A stretch of DNA of 30,557 nt from Nemertoderma westbladi (Eukaryota > Xenacoelomorpha > Nemertodermatida > Nemertodermatidae): positions 1-30,557 of the forward strand of contig JAUCBJ010000061.1 of assembly GCA_032718475.1 (NCBI GenBank), in the 5' to 3' direction. A program made the position numbers and the translations under genes. The notes under the pieces were generated by a model. That model did not search any database, was not told where the DNA came from, and worked only from the letters and a program-made list of their open reading frames with translations. Positions 9,601 through 19,955 of the stretch are shown piece after piece. Every line of letters starts with the position of its first letter. Positions within the stretch are counted from its first letter, which is position 1.

Positions 9601-11094
9601 ACATTCCCATCCACCTTCCCATATTCCTTCATCGTCTGAGTATAAACTCCACTGTCTCAGCTGGCAATATGGGGCATGTTAAGTGTTTCGTCATATACAC
9701 ACTACACAGTAGAGGCCTAGAGAGATACCCCTTCCGTAGGATGGTCGCTGCGTATTGTTAACATAGTTGTTATATGAGGCGTGATGGTGTATATAAAGTA
9801 CTAACGCCTTGACTATGATCACGTACTACTAGATTTAACTCTGCCAGTCCTCGTAGAGTACAGTATAAAAACTACGTAGAATATAAAAACTACTACAAAG
9901 CCAGAGTATTACGCATATGGTAAATTTTCATAATTTATTTTCTTAACTTATAATTATGTCTTAGAAATTGTGCAATTTATTTATTTGTGATATCACTTTG
10001 CCCTCTTTGTACAACTTCAGATGACCTTGACTAGCGTTACGCTACTGCCAGCTGTTGTACGACAATTTATTTAGCGTAAAGGTGCAGCGCAACCAAACAT
10101 ATATATGTACAGTAGTAGGCCTACAAACGTAGTATATAATAATAATATGAAATCTCTGTTTTGGTGGTGGCTGCAGGTTTATGCCGTTATATGTATTGAA
10201 TATTATATTATAATAAATTGAATTGAATTAAATTGAATAGATCGTAGGGAGTCCTTGACTATGACTCATTTAATTTCGGACACGCGACAAATATTGACAG
10301 ATATTTATTATTAAATACTAATTTTATTGAAAAATACATATTAATCATGTCTAATTAATTGCCATGCCATACTAATGCCAATTAGTACTCGCGGAACATA
10401 TTTAACATATTAAAGTATTTAAACATAATAATATAAATAAGTTAATATATACAGGTCAATGCAGTCATGTAATTATGCAATTCGATGAGTTATTCCTTAG
10501 GTAAGTCAAGTTGTTTAAAACTCTCTCATCCCTCAAATATCATCTGAAATGAAATCAAATATTGTAAAATATAAAACTGACGGCAGTACAGTAATGATCT
10601 TCGATAAAAAATATATATCGGAAAGAAGAATTCTAGTCACTAATTTTTTTATAGCCTCTTTATTGACCGCAAAAGACTTTAATTTCCGCAAAAGTGCGGA
10701 CAATAAAGACTTTATTATCCGCATTTTGCGGACAATAAAGTAATTATCCAATCAATCTTCCGAAAATGCGGATAATAAAATATTTATCCAATCACCGATT
10801 TAGAAGTTTATTCTGTTGATTTCGCCTTATTATTATTCTAGATCAGTAATAATTGCGTTGGTAATTATTGTTTCGATTATTATTTTGTTGGAACGATATT
10901 AATAACAGCTCCAAGGGTTATTTATTTGTATTGCCTCACATTTTGGTACAATTCCTTATTTAGATATACAATGTGATATACAATCATGTTTGTTATGTTA
11001 CGAAAATGTATTTCTCAAATTCGCTGCTCTTTTCACCAGTTGCAAATAGAAAGAAGTCGTTGGTAAGGTAGAGCGGAATAACCGGTTATGTTTA
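9601..11094. other. AT-rich stretch without a supported gene
   Basis: It contains an (AATTG/AATTA) simple repeat at about 10213-10238. Around 10665-10775 the words TTTATTATCCGCA and TGCGGACAATAAA recur in both orientations, giving local hairpin potential. The overlapping frames on both strands at 10533-10751 have no recognisable protein features. Confidence 0.5.
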
Positions 11095-11340
11095 ATGAGT
11101 TCAAGTAATGTGGTAGAGGATGAGCGTCATTTATTACTAGAGTGCAGTGCTTATTCGGGCTATAGAATTAAATATCTCAGTAATTATTTTAATAGGTATC
11201 CTTCAGCTATTAACAAGTTAACGGAGTTGTATGTACGTTTATATAAAAACTCTTGTAAGAAAATGGTTGACCTTGGTTTATATACCGGTATATTTCATGC
11301 ATTGATGAAAATAAATAATAGTGGTATTTATGAGTTGTAG
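11095..11340 (+). pseudogene. LINE ORF2 C-terminal fragment (zinc-binding RVT tail)
   Basis: The 81-residue frame starts with VVEDERHLLLECSAYSGYR and continues with hydrophobic and charged helices including NKLTELYVRLYKN. The EDE.H.LL.C....R block is typical of the zf-RVT-like tail of non-LTR retrotransposon reverse transcriptases. The upstream CxxC pair and the polymerase are missing. The fragment at 27105-27257 carries the same block. I read it as a truncated element copy, not a host gene. Confidence 0.6.
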
Positions 11341-11558
11341 GTTGTTTTGTACGCTGCTGTAGCTATTTTTGCTTCTTTTTTTTTTCCCATAAACAGAAAT
11401 CTTTAAAGTTTTTATTTTTTTAACGCTATATTACTTGTGGATTCTGTGGTCCGTTTAACGATAAACCCATAATTTGGTACGTTTGGTTAATTATTATGCA
11501 TTACTTAATTAGATAACAACATGTTAATTTAGGTGCCTAACTAAGGTTCAATTATTGA

Positions 11559-11802
11559 TATAAAGGTGCGTTCACATAACGTATGTGTATGTGTTAAGTA
11601 GGTGTAGGTATATGTAATGTAGAAGCGATTCAAGTTTTATTCGCTTTGATTTGCGTTCTAGAATATACCGGTAGGTGCGTTCACATACTGTAACATATGT
11701 GTATGTGTGGGTAGAAAGCGATGCAAATTTCAATTTATCGTTAGCCACATTATATCATCCAGACATACACATACACCTACTTTATGTGAACGCACCTTTA
11801 TA
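11559..11802. mobile_element. MITE with TATAAAGGTGCGTTCACATAA inverted ends (~244 bp)
   Basis: The left end (11559-11579) is repeated in inverse orientation at 11782-11802, extending into GTATGTGTATG on the left and CATACACATAC on the right. An internal copy of GTGCGTTCACATA lies near 11675. There is no coding capacity. If the flanking TA is the target duplication, the element body is 11561-11800. Its right TA is also the left border of the next element. Confidence 0.7.
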
Positions 11803-12737
11803 CACCATGTCCTGGAATATAGTGTCTTTATTGAGGTACATGGACCCCCCCCCCAAATTTTTCTACAAATCTTAATGAGCTTGCATGAAATTTGAAACAG
11901 AGATAGTTTCACCTCCCTCCTCCTTGTTGGGTGAGCCAGAATTTTTATTTTTGCTTTCACCCTTTAACTACAAGCGATTGAAAAAGGTGTCTCCGTCGGT
12001 ATTGCGCCAGATACACCGCAGTTATTATTCAACCTTATAGCGAATTGTTGATATTGACGGACAGCGGGCCATGCAAGGATTCCAAATATGTATCATAATC
12101 TGAATTTGTTCGTAAAATAGCTGAGATATGAGCGTTCAAATGCGCGAGGCTATTTTATTATATTTAATTAATAATCCATTCTACGCATTCTAGAACATTT
12201 AGAACATTCTAGAACAATTCAAGCGCATTCTAGAACACTTTGTTTATGTACGAATAGCTACGCAGTAGTATGATTACAGAGTTATTGCATTGTTGCCCAG
12301 CTACGTATGGGATAAACAACATGTTCTAGAATATGGTGTATTTTCTTAATAGAATAAAATAACCTTGCGCAGGTGTAAAACCATGCAACTTTAGAATGCC
12401 CATATCTGTGCTGTTTTACGACGAAATTCAGATTGTGATACATATATAAAATCCTTGCATGGCCAGCTTTCCGTCAATATCAACAAATCGCTATAAGGTT
12501 GAAGAATAACTGCGGTGTAATTGGCGCAATACCGACGGAGACACCTTTTTCAAACGCTTGTAGCTAAAGGATGAAAGCAAAAATAAAAATTCTGGCTCAC
12601 CCAGTCAGTGATCGGGAGGTGAAACAATCTCTGTTTCAAATTTCATGCTATCTCATTAAGTTTTGTAGAAAAATTTTTTTTTTTGGGGGGGGGGGTCCAG
12701 GTACCTGAATAACGACACTATATTCCAGGGCATGGTG
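11803..12737. mobile_element. Foldback element, ~935 bp with ~370-bp arms, TA-flanked
   Basis: The left arm (11803 to about 12170) and the right arm (about 12345-12737) are inverted copies. They start from CACCATG(T/C)CCTGGAATATA, pass through a C run/G run pair, GAAATTTGAAACAGAGAT, GGTGTCTCCGTCGGTATTG and CCATGCAAGGATT, and reach an AATAAAATA block next to the loop. TA borders both ends (11801-11802 and 12738-12739). The loop carries several TTCTAGAACA words. There is no coding capacity. The minus-strand frame at 11730-11960 comes from the arm. Confidence 0.85.
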
Positions 12738-12739
12738 TA

Positions 12740-13326
12740 ATGATTTATGAGTATCATTGCATTGCTGATAAATTTTTTAAGAATGATTAATTAATTTAGC
12801 ATAAAAATATTTAGTAATAGGATCTTTTGCACCAGTAGCTAGTTTGATCCACTTTGTGATTTGATTATTTGATTTAAATTCTGGAATATCATCTGATCAC
12901 TTAAAGGATAGCCAAGTAAATTCTGTACAGTAGTAGCTAGTATTATTTAAATTTGTGATCACCTTGTTACGTTAAACCTGTAATCCGCATTTTCTTGAAA
13001 TAGTAAAAGCAGATTATTTTTGCAGATTATGTTACTTTCTTTTTGCAAAATAAGTCACCCAAGTTATAAAATTACCGAAATCAACTATTCTTTTTGACTG
13101 TATTGAGTTTTAAACGAGATTAAAGGTTTTTAGATTTAACTTTTCTAAAACTAAAATGCCAGAGTGCAAAACTCAATAGGCCTACACGAGAGCAGAATAT
13201 CTGAATTTCGGTCAACTTCAACTTGTGACAAGAATGTTATTTCTGACACGTCTTTTTTTTAAATCAAATAAAAAGATAAAACCATTTATCTGAAAAATTA
13301 AACGAGTTACCGACCGGTATTCTTAC
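12740..13326. other. Presumed intron downstream of the EGF exon; no other feature
   Basis: AT-rich sequence with no recognisable frame. On the minus strand it begins with the 5' splice site GTAAGA (complement of 13321-13326), so it is read as the start of the next intron of the EGF-exon gene. Confidence 0.45.
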
Positions 13327-13449
13327 CTCTGGGTGTACAATGTTTGATGCCATCACCTACGAACCCTCTTCGGCATAAACAAGTAAATCCTGTTTGTGAT
13401 ATTGTAAAACATTTCGCATTCTCATTACAAGGGTCACCAGAACACCCAT
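13327..13449 (-). CDS. EGF-like domain exon of a secreted protein gene (partial gene)
   Basis: The exon is 123 nt, phase 1 at both ends, bounded on the minus strand by AG (13451-13450) and GTAAGA (13326-13321). It encodes one complete EGF-like domain with six cysteines spaced C-x4-C-x5-C-x9-C-x-C-x11-C, including TGFTCLCRRGFVGDGIKHC. The GF.GDG.....C ending is typical of EGF modules in extracellular matrix and receptor proteins. There is no calcium-binding D-x-(D/N)-E-C prefix. It joins in frame to the signal-peptide exon at 27821-27899. A BEL/Pao retrotransposon lies between them, its target site starting within the acceptor CAG. No other exon of the gene is visible, so the protein family stays open. 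Confidence 0.8.
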
Positions 13450-13451
13450 CT

Positions 13452-13456
13452 GAAAC
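13452..13456. repeat. Left target-site duplication GAAAC
   Basis: GAAAC directly precedes the 5' LTR and is repeated exactly after the 3' LTR at 27003-27007. Five-base duplications are normal for BEL/Pao integrase. Confidence 0.92.
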
Positions 13457-14564
13457 TGTAAAAGCTTTTGCGGACATAACAAGTCATTTTTACACAATGC
13501 GCGAAATACTCTAAAATAGCCCTAAAATTGTTCAACTACGCGTCGGTCAGAAATTAGAACCAAGATGACGAAATCTGTCAGCTGATTCTTTGTGTACGTG
13601 GAGATTCCTTTGTTTGAGCCTATTCAGCCAATCAGAGCAATCTTCCCAGTTATGCCAGTAGAGACCTACCTGTGGAAACTGGCGCATGCGCAGTTATAGT
13701 TTTTCTGAGAATTAGATTCCTCTCAGGATTCTGTACTAAGTAGATACGTTTCAGACTTTGGCCCAAGAACATCTGATGGCTGGAGTTATAAGGACGTAAA
13801 TATATTAACCCTGAATCACCAAACCACACCGGCACAAACTGCACCTTATCATACTGAACTTTATGAACACATACTGTCTGTTCACCGCACCGTTTAATGC
13901 TGTTTTATATTGTGTTAATTGCTGTTTATTAATGGATGTTATATTTGGAGAATACCGATAAATAATCGTAAACCCCTCAACTTTCTTGATTACTGAGGTA
14001 AGCGGAGGAAGGGTCTACCGGTAGCAACTGTGACTCAAATTATAGTGGTTTTTGTGTCAATTAAATGCTATTTCATAATCCCTACGTGTGTCAGTTGCAA
14101 TCCTCCTTATATATGATAAAAATCAGTGACGGTCGGCAAATTAGTGTAAATTAGTGTGAAGTAGTGTGAAGTCGTGTGAAGGTTAATAAAGCATCTCCTA
14201 AAGAATGCACTATTTACGAGATTCCATAGCCATCTAGTTGCGATTAGTGTAAGTCATAACTCTGTTTTATACTTAAAGCGCCACGTCCCAAAGGAACTGT
14301 TAATATTTCCCCGAAAGTGAATATAGTTGTCAGAGATTATATAGTAGCAATCAATTGAATAATACAAAGTAGCCTACACCACAATAACTTCCTCTGGAAC
14401 CCGAATCCAGTCTCCCACACCGTGGGTCATACGCCACGCACGGACTGGCTTCGGTGGATGTAAATTCAGTACACCAGGTAATTGGTAAGGGCAAAAGTCG
14501 ATTCATAATTAAAAAGACATTTAAATTGGCAGGTTAAACTGCTAAAGGTCTAAAAGCGCGAACA
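13457..14564 (+). repeat. 5' LTR of the BEL/Pao element
   Basis: TG...CA ends, 1108 bp. A TATAAG box candidate is at 13787-13792 and is conserved in the 3' LTR; an AATAAA is at 14185-14190. A four-fold 10-bp repeat of TTAGTGTGAA type is at about 14141-14181. If the TATA and AATAAA are used, the R region would run roughly 13820-14205, but this is inference. Another TATATA at 14338-14343 would not fit with that poly(A) signal. Confidence 0.93.
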
Positions 14565-14706
14565 TTAATAGATTTTGTTTCTTTTATTGCCCAATAGGCA
14601 ATAAACCCAAAACGTACGGGTAGGACGGTAAACTGTAGGCCTGATCCGAACTGGTACTTACAGGTACAACAGTATTATTTACCGATAATTCGATATTAAA
14701 TATACG
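14565..14706 (+). other. Leader between 5' LTR and gag
   Basis: 142 bp, the expected place for the primer-binding site. The first bases (TTAATAGATTTTG) show no TGG that could pair with a tRNA CCA end, so the site is either mutated or primed differently. Confidence 0.5.
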
Positions 14707-15690
14707 ATGGCTCAAGAAAGCTTTACATGTCAGATGGCTAGAACGGAAGCCCGTCAAGCGGTAAAGGTGGGAGAGGTCGTCCAGTTTAATGGAGATGAGA
14801 TGAAATGGTTACCTTTTAATGAATATTACAAAGATAACATACAGAACTCCGTACTATCCAGCGGAGAGAAACTACGATTCCTCATCGAGCGCTTGGAAGG
14901 ACCTCCCAAGTTAATGGCGTTAAAGTTTATTGGACATCCAGACGGATTGAGACAAGTTTGGGATACACTTAATATCAGGTATGGTAATAGGACTAATATA
15001 GCTAGATATCTGTATGCGAAATTAGTAGCGCCCCGAAAGTTTCTTTGCAGCGGGATTATAGAGTTTTCCGATGAGATTCAGGAGATCTGTAGACAGCTAG
15101 ACTGGTTGGGTAAGTCTCAGGAATACCAGATTTCTATGGTTGTCGGAGCCGTAGCATCAACTTTGCCAAAGGGTGGAGTAGGTACTCGCTGGGACAAAAA
15201 GGTTCTCTATCTGATGGACCAACAACATAGAGACCCAACCATGGCTGACCTCATGTTGTTCTTAAACGTAGAGGTAAGATTACAGCTCCTAAAACAGTCT
15301 AGAGAGAAGACTCCGGAAAGTAAGGTAAGTGAAAAACCTGTTACTAGGAGAAAGGTAACACCAGTGTGTTATACAGATGATTACGAAAGCCAAACGTCTT
15401 ATGACGAGAATAGTGGCAAGGACACCGAGAGATCTTACTACGTAAATAAGATCAGGAAAGACGTAAGTAAATCTAAGGCTCGAACCAGTGGCAAGAGGGA
15501 ACAGATGACAACTCCCCCGACGTCTCCTAAGAGAATTCATGGAAGGAAGCCCAAAGAAAGAGCTAGTGTACAAAATACAATGCAGGTTAAGGTAAGTAAC
15601 ATCAAACCTAAGTGTGTATTGTGCGACGGGCCACATTGCTTGAGTGGGTGTGAAGAATTCTTAAAGAAAGAACTAAAGGATAGACGTGAT
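14707..15690 (+). pseudogene. gag: Gag (capsid region), frame lost near its 3' end
   Basis: Gag forms the virus-like particle. The frame from ATG 14707 is open to 15840, but family-like sequence ends near 15690. Visible: a helical capsid-type part (about residues 1-205) with FNEYYKDNIQN, LIERLEGPPKLMALKFIG and YGN, as in DUF1759-type BEL Gag; a basic Ser/Thr/Lys-rich linker (about 210-295); and a cysteine-rich piece CVLCDGPHCLSGC (about 303-315). At about 15688 the coding phase changes by one base, and the zinc knuckles follow in another frame. I see no standard slippery heptamer at the junction, so an indel is likelier than programmed frameshifting. The residues encoded from 15691 to 15840 in the gag frame do not look like Gag. 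Confidence 0.85.
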
Positions 15691-16520
15691 TCATGTGGGA
15701 TAAACGGTTATGCTATAACTGCCTCAGGCAAGGACATCAAAGGAAAACCTGTTACTCAGACGCGAGGTGTGCTAAGTGTGGCGCGAAACATCATATCTTG
15801 CTGCACACCGAGTTTGATAAGACCCGGACGAGTCAGGTAAGTGAGCCCGAACTACATGTCCAATTCAGTGATGTGAACAACACTGACCACAGTTCGGAGA
15901 TGGAAGGATTCTACACCGATGAATTTTCAGACGAAAATGAATCCTGTTATATGATCAACACAACCGTATATCGAGCACTTACGTATGAGACCGAAACGGA
16001 GGGAGAAGAACCCCGACTGTCTATTCCGGATCAACAGCTCTCATGGAAAGCGCCAACATCATCTGTCGGTATCCTAGAGTTCCCCGTGGTGCAACTGAGA
16101 GTACATGGAATAGGGAAGAGCTTAATAGTGAATGCCTTGCTTGACTCCGGCAGTACAGGCACCTTTATAGACAAAGACTTAGCCGAAGATATCTTTGTTG
16201 GTCAACCAAAGTTCCGAACCAAACTGAACCTTTCCGGAATTATGCAGGTTTGGAAATCTACGGTATCAACTGACTACTACGTGGGATCGTTGTCCACTCC
16301 CCAGGATGAACTAGGTGAAAATAGTGTAAGGTCAGTTAAAATGGTGGTGATAATTAACTTTGCTACTAGCCAAGTGGAGCCTTACAACTGGGATGAAGAT
16401 CATTTTACCCAGCAATACAACATACCTAGATTCAGTACCGATTATCCAGGGGTACAGATACTACTCGGCCAAAATGCGCACGAGGCGCTTGAGATAATAG
16501 AAAAACGGCCTGCTCGACCA
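15691..16520 (+). pseudogene. Gag-pol part: CCHC zinc knuckles and aspartic protease
   Basis: The frame begins next to the frame change. It has a perfect C-x2-C-x4-H-x4-C knuckle (CYNCLRQGHQRKTC) and a second CAKCGAKHHILLH module for RNA packaging. An acidic spacer follows, then a retropepsin-like domain with the catalytic triplet DSG in ALLDSGSTGTFID (Asp codon 16143-16145). The region after it has the ILLGQNAHE block expected near the protease C-terminus. A TGA at 16521-16523 interrupts, and the same frame continues past it. Confidence 0.85.
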
Positions 16521-16523
16521 TGA

Positions 16524-17023
16524 CCACTCCAGACCTACGCGGGAAGAACAAGAGTGGGTTGGTACTTCACGGGACCTTCCCATAGGACTTTGCAAGAAAG
16601 ACTCCCAAGAGAGCAAGTCCATCAGGTAAATGAATGTGAGGAAGATATAAGTGAAGAGGAAATCACAGCTGAGGAAACCCCATGCTCCTCAGATAACGAC
16701 GATATACAGAATTTGTATGACAAGGAAAATACCATTGAACTCCTCACTGAGAATCAAACTTGGTTAAACCAAGTTAACTTGTGTAACCTTATCGGTCAAA
16801 ATAGCGAACAATTGATTTATGACGACGAACTAAATGAAGCGGTAGAGCGGTACAATAGTAAGGTACGCGATGAACACGCCGTACGATTCTTTAATCAAGA
16901 AGCCGTAGAGCCTAATTCCTACGACAAAGCCTTATCCATCGAGGAAGAGAGAGCCAAGCAGATTCAGGAAACAACTACACGTTATCTGAAAGATGAGGGT
17001 CGTTATGAAATTGGTCTGCCTTT
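16524..17023 (+). pseudogene. Pol segment between protease and reverse transcriptase
   Basis: It lies in the same frame as the protease, after the TGA at 16521. It starts with the G.T..GW.F.GP-type block that follows the protease in BEL elements. An acidic spacer (EEDISEEEITAEETP) comes next, then the segment with DEHAVRFFNQ and DKALSIEEERAKQ that leads into the reverse transcriptase. The frame is broken by the 28-bp duplication at 16996-17051. Confidence 0.75.
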
Positions 17024-17051
17024 AGGGTCGTTATGAAATTGGTCTGCCTTT
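16996..17051 (+). repeat. Perfect 28-bp tandem duplication inside pol
   Basis: The unit beginning AGGGTCGTTATGAAATTGG occupies 16996-17023 and again 17024-17051 without a mismatch. Because 28 is not a multiple of three, it shifts the pol frame by one. The absence of any difference suggests a recent event. Confidence 0.97.
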
Positions 17052-17670
17052 CAGACGGAGAGAATCCAGCTTCGTGAATAATCGACCTTTAGTGGAAAAA
17101 AGAATCACACAACAGCATCGGCATTTCACGGCTAACAATTGAGCCAAAGAAATGTATAAGACTCAATTAAAGAAGTTTATAGACAAGGGATATGCGGAGC
17201 GAGTTCCAGAAGAAACACCCATAACGGAGAGAACGTATTACTTGACACATCATTACGTTCCCAAGCCCGGTAAACCAAACGAAGTCCGGGTAGTGTTTGA
17301 CAGCTCCGCCCTTTATATGGGACAATCCCTAAATTCGGAACTGTTGCCGGGACCCAACTTACTCCAATCTTTGTTGGGAATATTATTAAGACTGCGGCAA
17401 TATTCAATCGAATTCATATCGAGCCCCTCGAACGCTTGTTTGGTAGTGCGCACCACTGCCGATGATAATAGAGATGCCTTCTCTAAAGAGGTTATTGACA
17501 ACATCAAACGGGATATTTATATGGATGACAATTTAAAGTCCCTCCCATCGGTGGAAGAAGCAATCGATGTTGCCAAGGGAACGGTAGAGTGCTTACAACG
17601 AGGTGGATTTCGCCTAACCAAATTCACTAGTAACTCCCGTGAGTTCCTGGAATCGATCCCAGTAGAAGAC
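17024..17670 (+). pseudogene. Reverse transcriptase, with most of the fingers/palm core missing
   Basis: The frame resumes after the duplication and passes a TGA at 17140-17142. It shows the RT entry region (YYLTHHYVPKPGKPNEVRVV, then FDSSA) and GPNLLQSLLGILLRLRQYSIEF. At about 17416-17424 it jumps to the SSPS..A...TADDN block that normally lies after motif A, then shows the catalytic YMDD (17518-17529) and RGGFRLTKF. The segment with the first catalytic Asp (motif A) is absent, apparently by an in-frame deletion of several dozen codons. This copy cannot encode an active polymerase. A TGA at 17671-17673 interrupts next. Confidence 0.85.
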
Positions 17671-17673
17671 TGA

Positions 17674-18644
17674 GGTGTTAAAGACCTTGACCTCATTAAG
17701 GACGATCTTCCAGAAACCAAGACTCTTGGACTGAAATGGGACACGGTGAGAGATATTTTATTCTTTCAACTGAAGCAACGGGATAATCCAGTTAGAACTA
17801 AATGGATTTGTCTGAGTATTCTGAGCATTTATTTCGATCCGTTGGGATTCATTAGCCCAGTCATACTAGTTGCTCGGAGCTTAGTACAACAAATGTGGCT
17901 CGAAAACCACTCGTGGGATGATCCACTCAAGGGAGAACTGCTAAAAAAGTGGATGAAATGGGAAGATTCTTTACCATCTATCGAGAACTTTAAGATTTCC
18001 CGCTCGTATTTCGGTCACGTTCTCCCCACATATTCCTATCAACTCCATGTTTTTGGAGATGCCAGCGATATTGGAATAGGTATAGTAGCCTACCTGAGGG
18101 TTGAAACTCCCGATGGAATTAAAGTTTCATTAGCCACCTCCAAGGCCCTAATAAACAACAAACTGCGGTCGGCCGGACAGCCATCGGCCAGAATGTAACG
18201 GAACAGATCGACTATCCACTAGAGAAAACTGTCTATTGGACTGATACTTTACTCGTTCTGGAGTATATAACTAATGAAGTCTGTCAGTTCAGCGTCTTTG
18301 TTACCAACAGAGTAGCCATTATACTCAGTCGCTCTAATATAGATCAATGGAGACATTGCCCTGGGATGATTAATCCAGCTGACATCGCTTCCAGAGGAGC
18401 AACTCCTCAAGAATTGATAGATACTCCAGACTGGTTAGGTGGACCCGACTTCCTAGGTAAAGAAGAGGAGGAATGGCCCCCTCATCTCACCAAGGGGGAG
18501 ATCAGACAAGCCAAGGGAACGGAGAAAGTCAAACCGAAAACCCGGACGAGTAAATCAAAGCTGTTTAAGCCAGCGATAGATCTGTCTGTGCTACACACCG
18601 CCGGTGATGCCACTGTGGATCTAAATTCATCCATGGATGCTACT
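17674..18644 (+). pseudogene. RT connection and RNase H-like region, frameshifted
   Basis: It continues in frame after the TGA at 17671. It contains ETKTLGLKWDT, the Peptidase_A17/RT-connection hallmark FDPLGFISPV, WD.P and the RNase H start FGDASDIGIG (Asp codon 18058-18060). At about 18145-18165 the frame changes and some conserved residues appear lost. The other frame continues with VYWTDTLLVLEYI (Asp codon 18243-18245), QWRHCPGMINPADIASRG and PDWLGGPDFL. It ends at a TGA (18645-18647), beyond which the same frame goes on. Confidence 0.83.
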
Positions 18645-18647
18645 TGA

Positions 18648-19616
18648 ACTATAAATAAATCCGTTATAGAAATCAGAGAAAGAGACTGGAAATCTGGAAC
18701 ACCAGACGTCTCCCAAGGACTTTCTCCTCTTCTACAAAGGGCGATAGATCATTACAGCTCCTGGAATCGGCTTTGCAAGGCCATTGTGTATCTGAAAAGA
18801 TGTTCCCATCATCACTATTCCAGGACGAAAATCGCTAATGATACCTCTCCAGTAGTAGCTGAAAAGGTCCATGCTACTAAAGACCTTCCCACTTATCGGC
18901 TGTCTGATAGGTTTGTGACTGAGAAGATCAGTTACCAAGAACATGATGATACCAACAAGCAGATACTGAGACTCCTGCAATGTTACGAGGATTCCGATAA
19001 GTATTTCCTGTTGTTAAGAAATCCACAGATGCTCTTAAGGGATCGCTTCTCTAGCACAATGATAGATGGGTTAATCCGTGTCGGAGGGAGATTAACCAAT
19101 GCTCCATTGTCCTTTGACACTAAGTTTCCCATACTCATTAGAAATCTTGAAATACAAATCAAGATGATTGTAGATATTCATAGTAAACTTTACCACTCTG
19201 GTAGAGAATGAGTTCTTAGCAAAATTCGAACATGCTATTATTTCCATAAGCCCCGTAGAGCTCTAAACCAAGTTCTTAGGAACTGTATACCCTGTAGGAA
19301 AGCATTCAGTAGGCCTTTAACACAGCGAGAGGCAGAATTACCTAGGGAACGAGTAAGCTGTTATGAACCACCCTTTACTAATACTGGTGTGGATTTATTT
19401 GGCCCTATTGAAGTATATTGTGCTAGGACTATAGTCAAGCGATGGTGCATCATCTTTGTCTGTATGACTTGTAGAGCGATCCATCTAGATATGGTGAACG
19501 ATCTATCTACCAACAGCTTCATATTGAGTTTACGCCGACAAATCGCTCATTTTGGGACTAGCAACACTATGAAATCTGATAAAGGAACTATAAGAGATTA
19601 TCTTCCTACGGTATAA
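18648..19616 (+). pseudogene. Integrase: zinc-binding domain and truncated catalytic core
   Basis: Integrase joins the cDNA to the host genome. After a helical linker the zinc-binding HHCC residues are visible: His codons 19179-19181 and 19194-19196, Cys codons 19284-19286 and 19293-19295, with a TGA (19209-19211) between the pairs. The core begins with TNTGVDLFGPI (first catalytic Asp 19392-19394) and reaches KSDKGT (second Asp 19578-19580). Directly after, the sequence jumps to IRDYLPTV and a TAA (19614-19616), so the segment carrying the third catalytic residue (Glu) is missing. The integrase is inactive as encoded. Confidence 0.85.
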
Positions 19617-19622
19617 CTTTGA

Positions 19623-19955
19623 ACAAAGTGGTTTGCGCAGCAAGAAAACGTCAGCGCCGGAGACATGGTCCTTATCGTGGAATCAGATCTTCCCCGTAAG
19701 AGGTGGCAGACAGGTCGTATCATCGAGACTCATATATCCGATGATGGTTTAGTGCGATCGTTAGAACTCGTCGTCATGCGACGTAACTTTAAGAAACCTG
19801 GAATTGTGTTCGAAATGCAACAACTTAATCACCCGGTTGGTCGTTTATGTTTACTGGAAAGAGACCGAGAGTTGTCCGGTAACTATGGAAGGCAAGAGAC
19901 TCTTCCCACGACCACCTCCCTAATCCAACAAACATCTAGGGACTCCCCAATGTAA
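19623..19955 (+). pseudogene. Integrase C-terminal domain (DUF5641-type)
   Basis: It lies in the same frame after TAA 19614 and TGA 19620. It shows SAGDMVLIVESDLPRKRWQT and GRIIE, the SH3-like tail typical of BEL/Pao integrases, and ends in a polar stretch before TAA at 19953-19955. This is the natural 3' end of pol. Confidence 0.82.

Noticed and set aside
10533-10751. Overlapping open frames on both strands
   Set aside because: AT-rich, low-complexity translations with no family features or neighbours.
15680-15700. Programmed -1 frameshift between gag and the zinc knuckles
   Set aside because: No X-XXY-YYZ slippery site at the junction, and BEL elements usually use one long frame; the copy has many other lesions.
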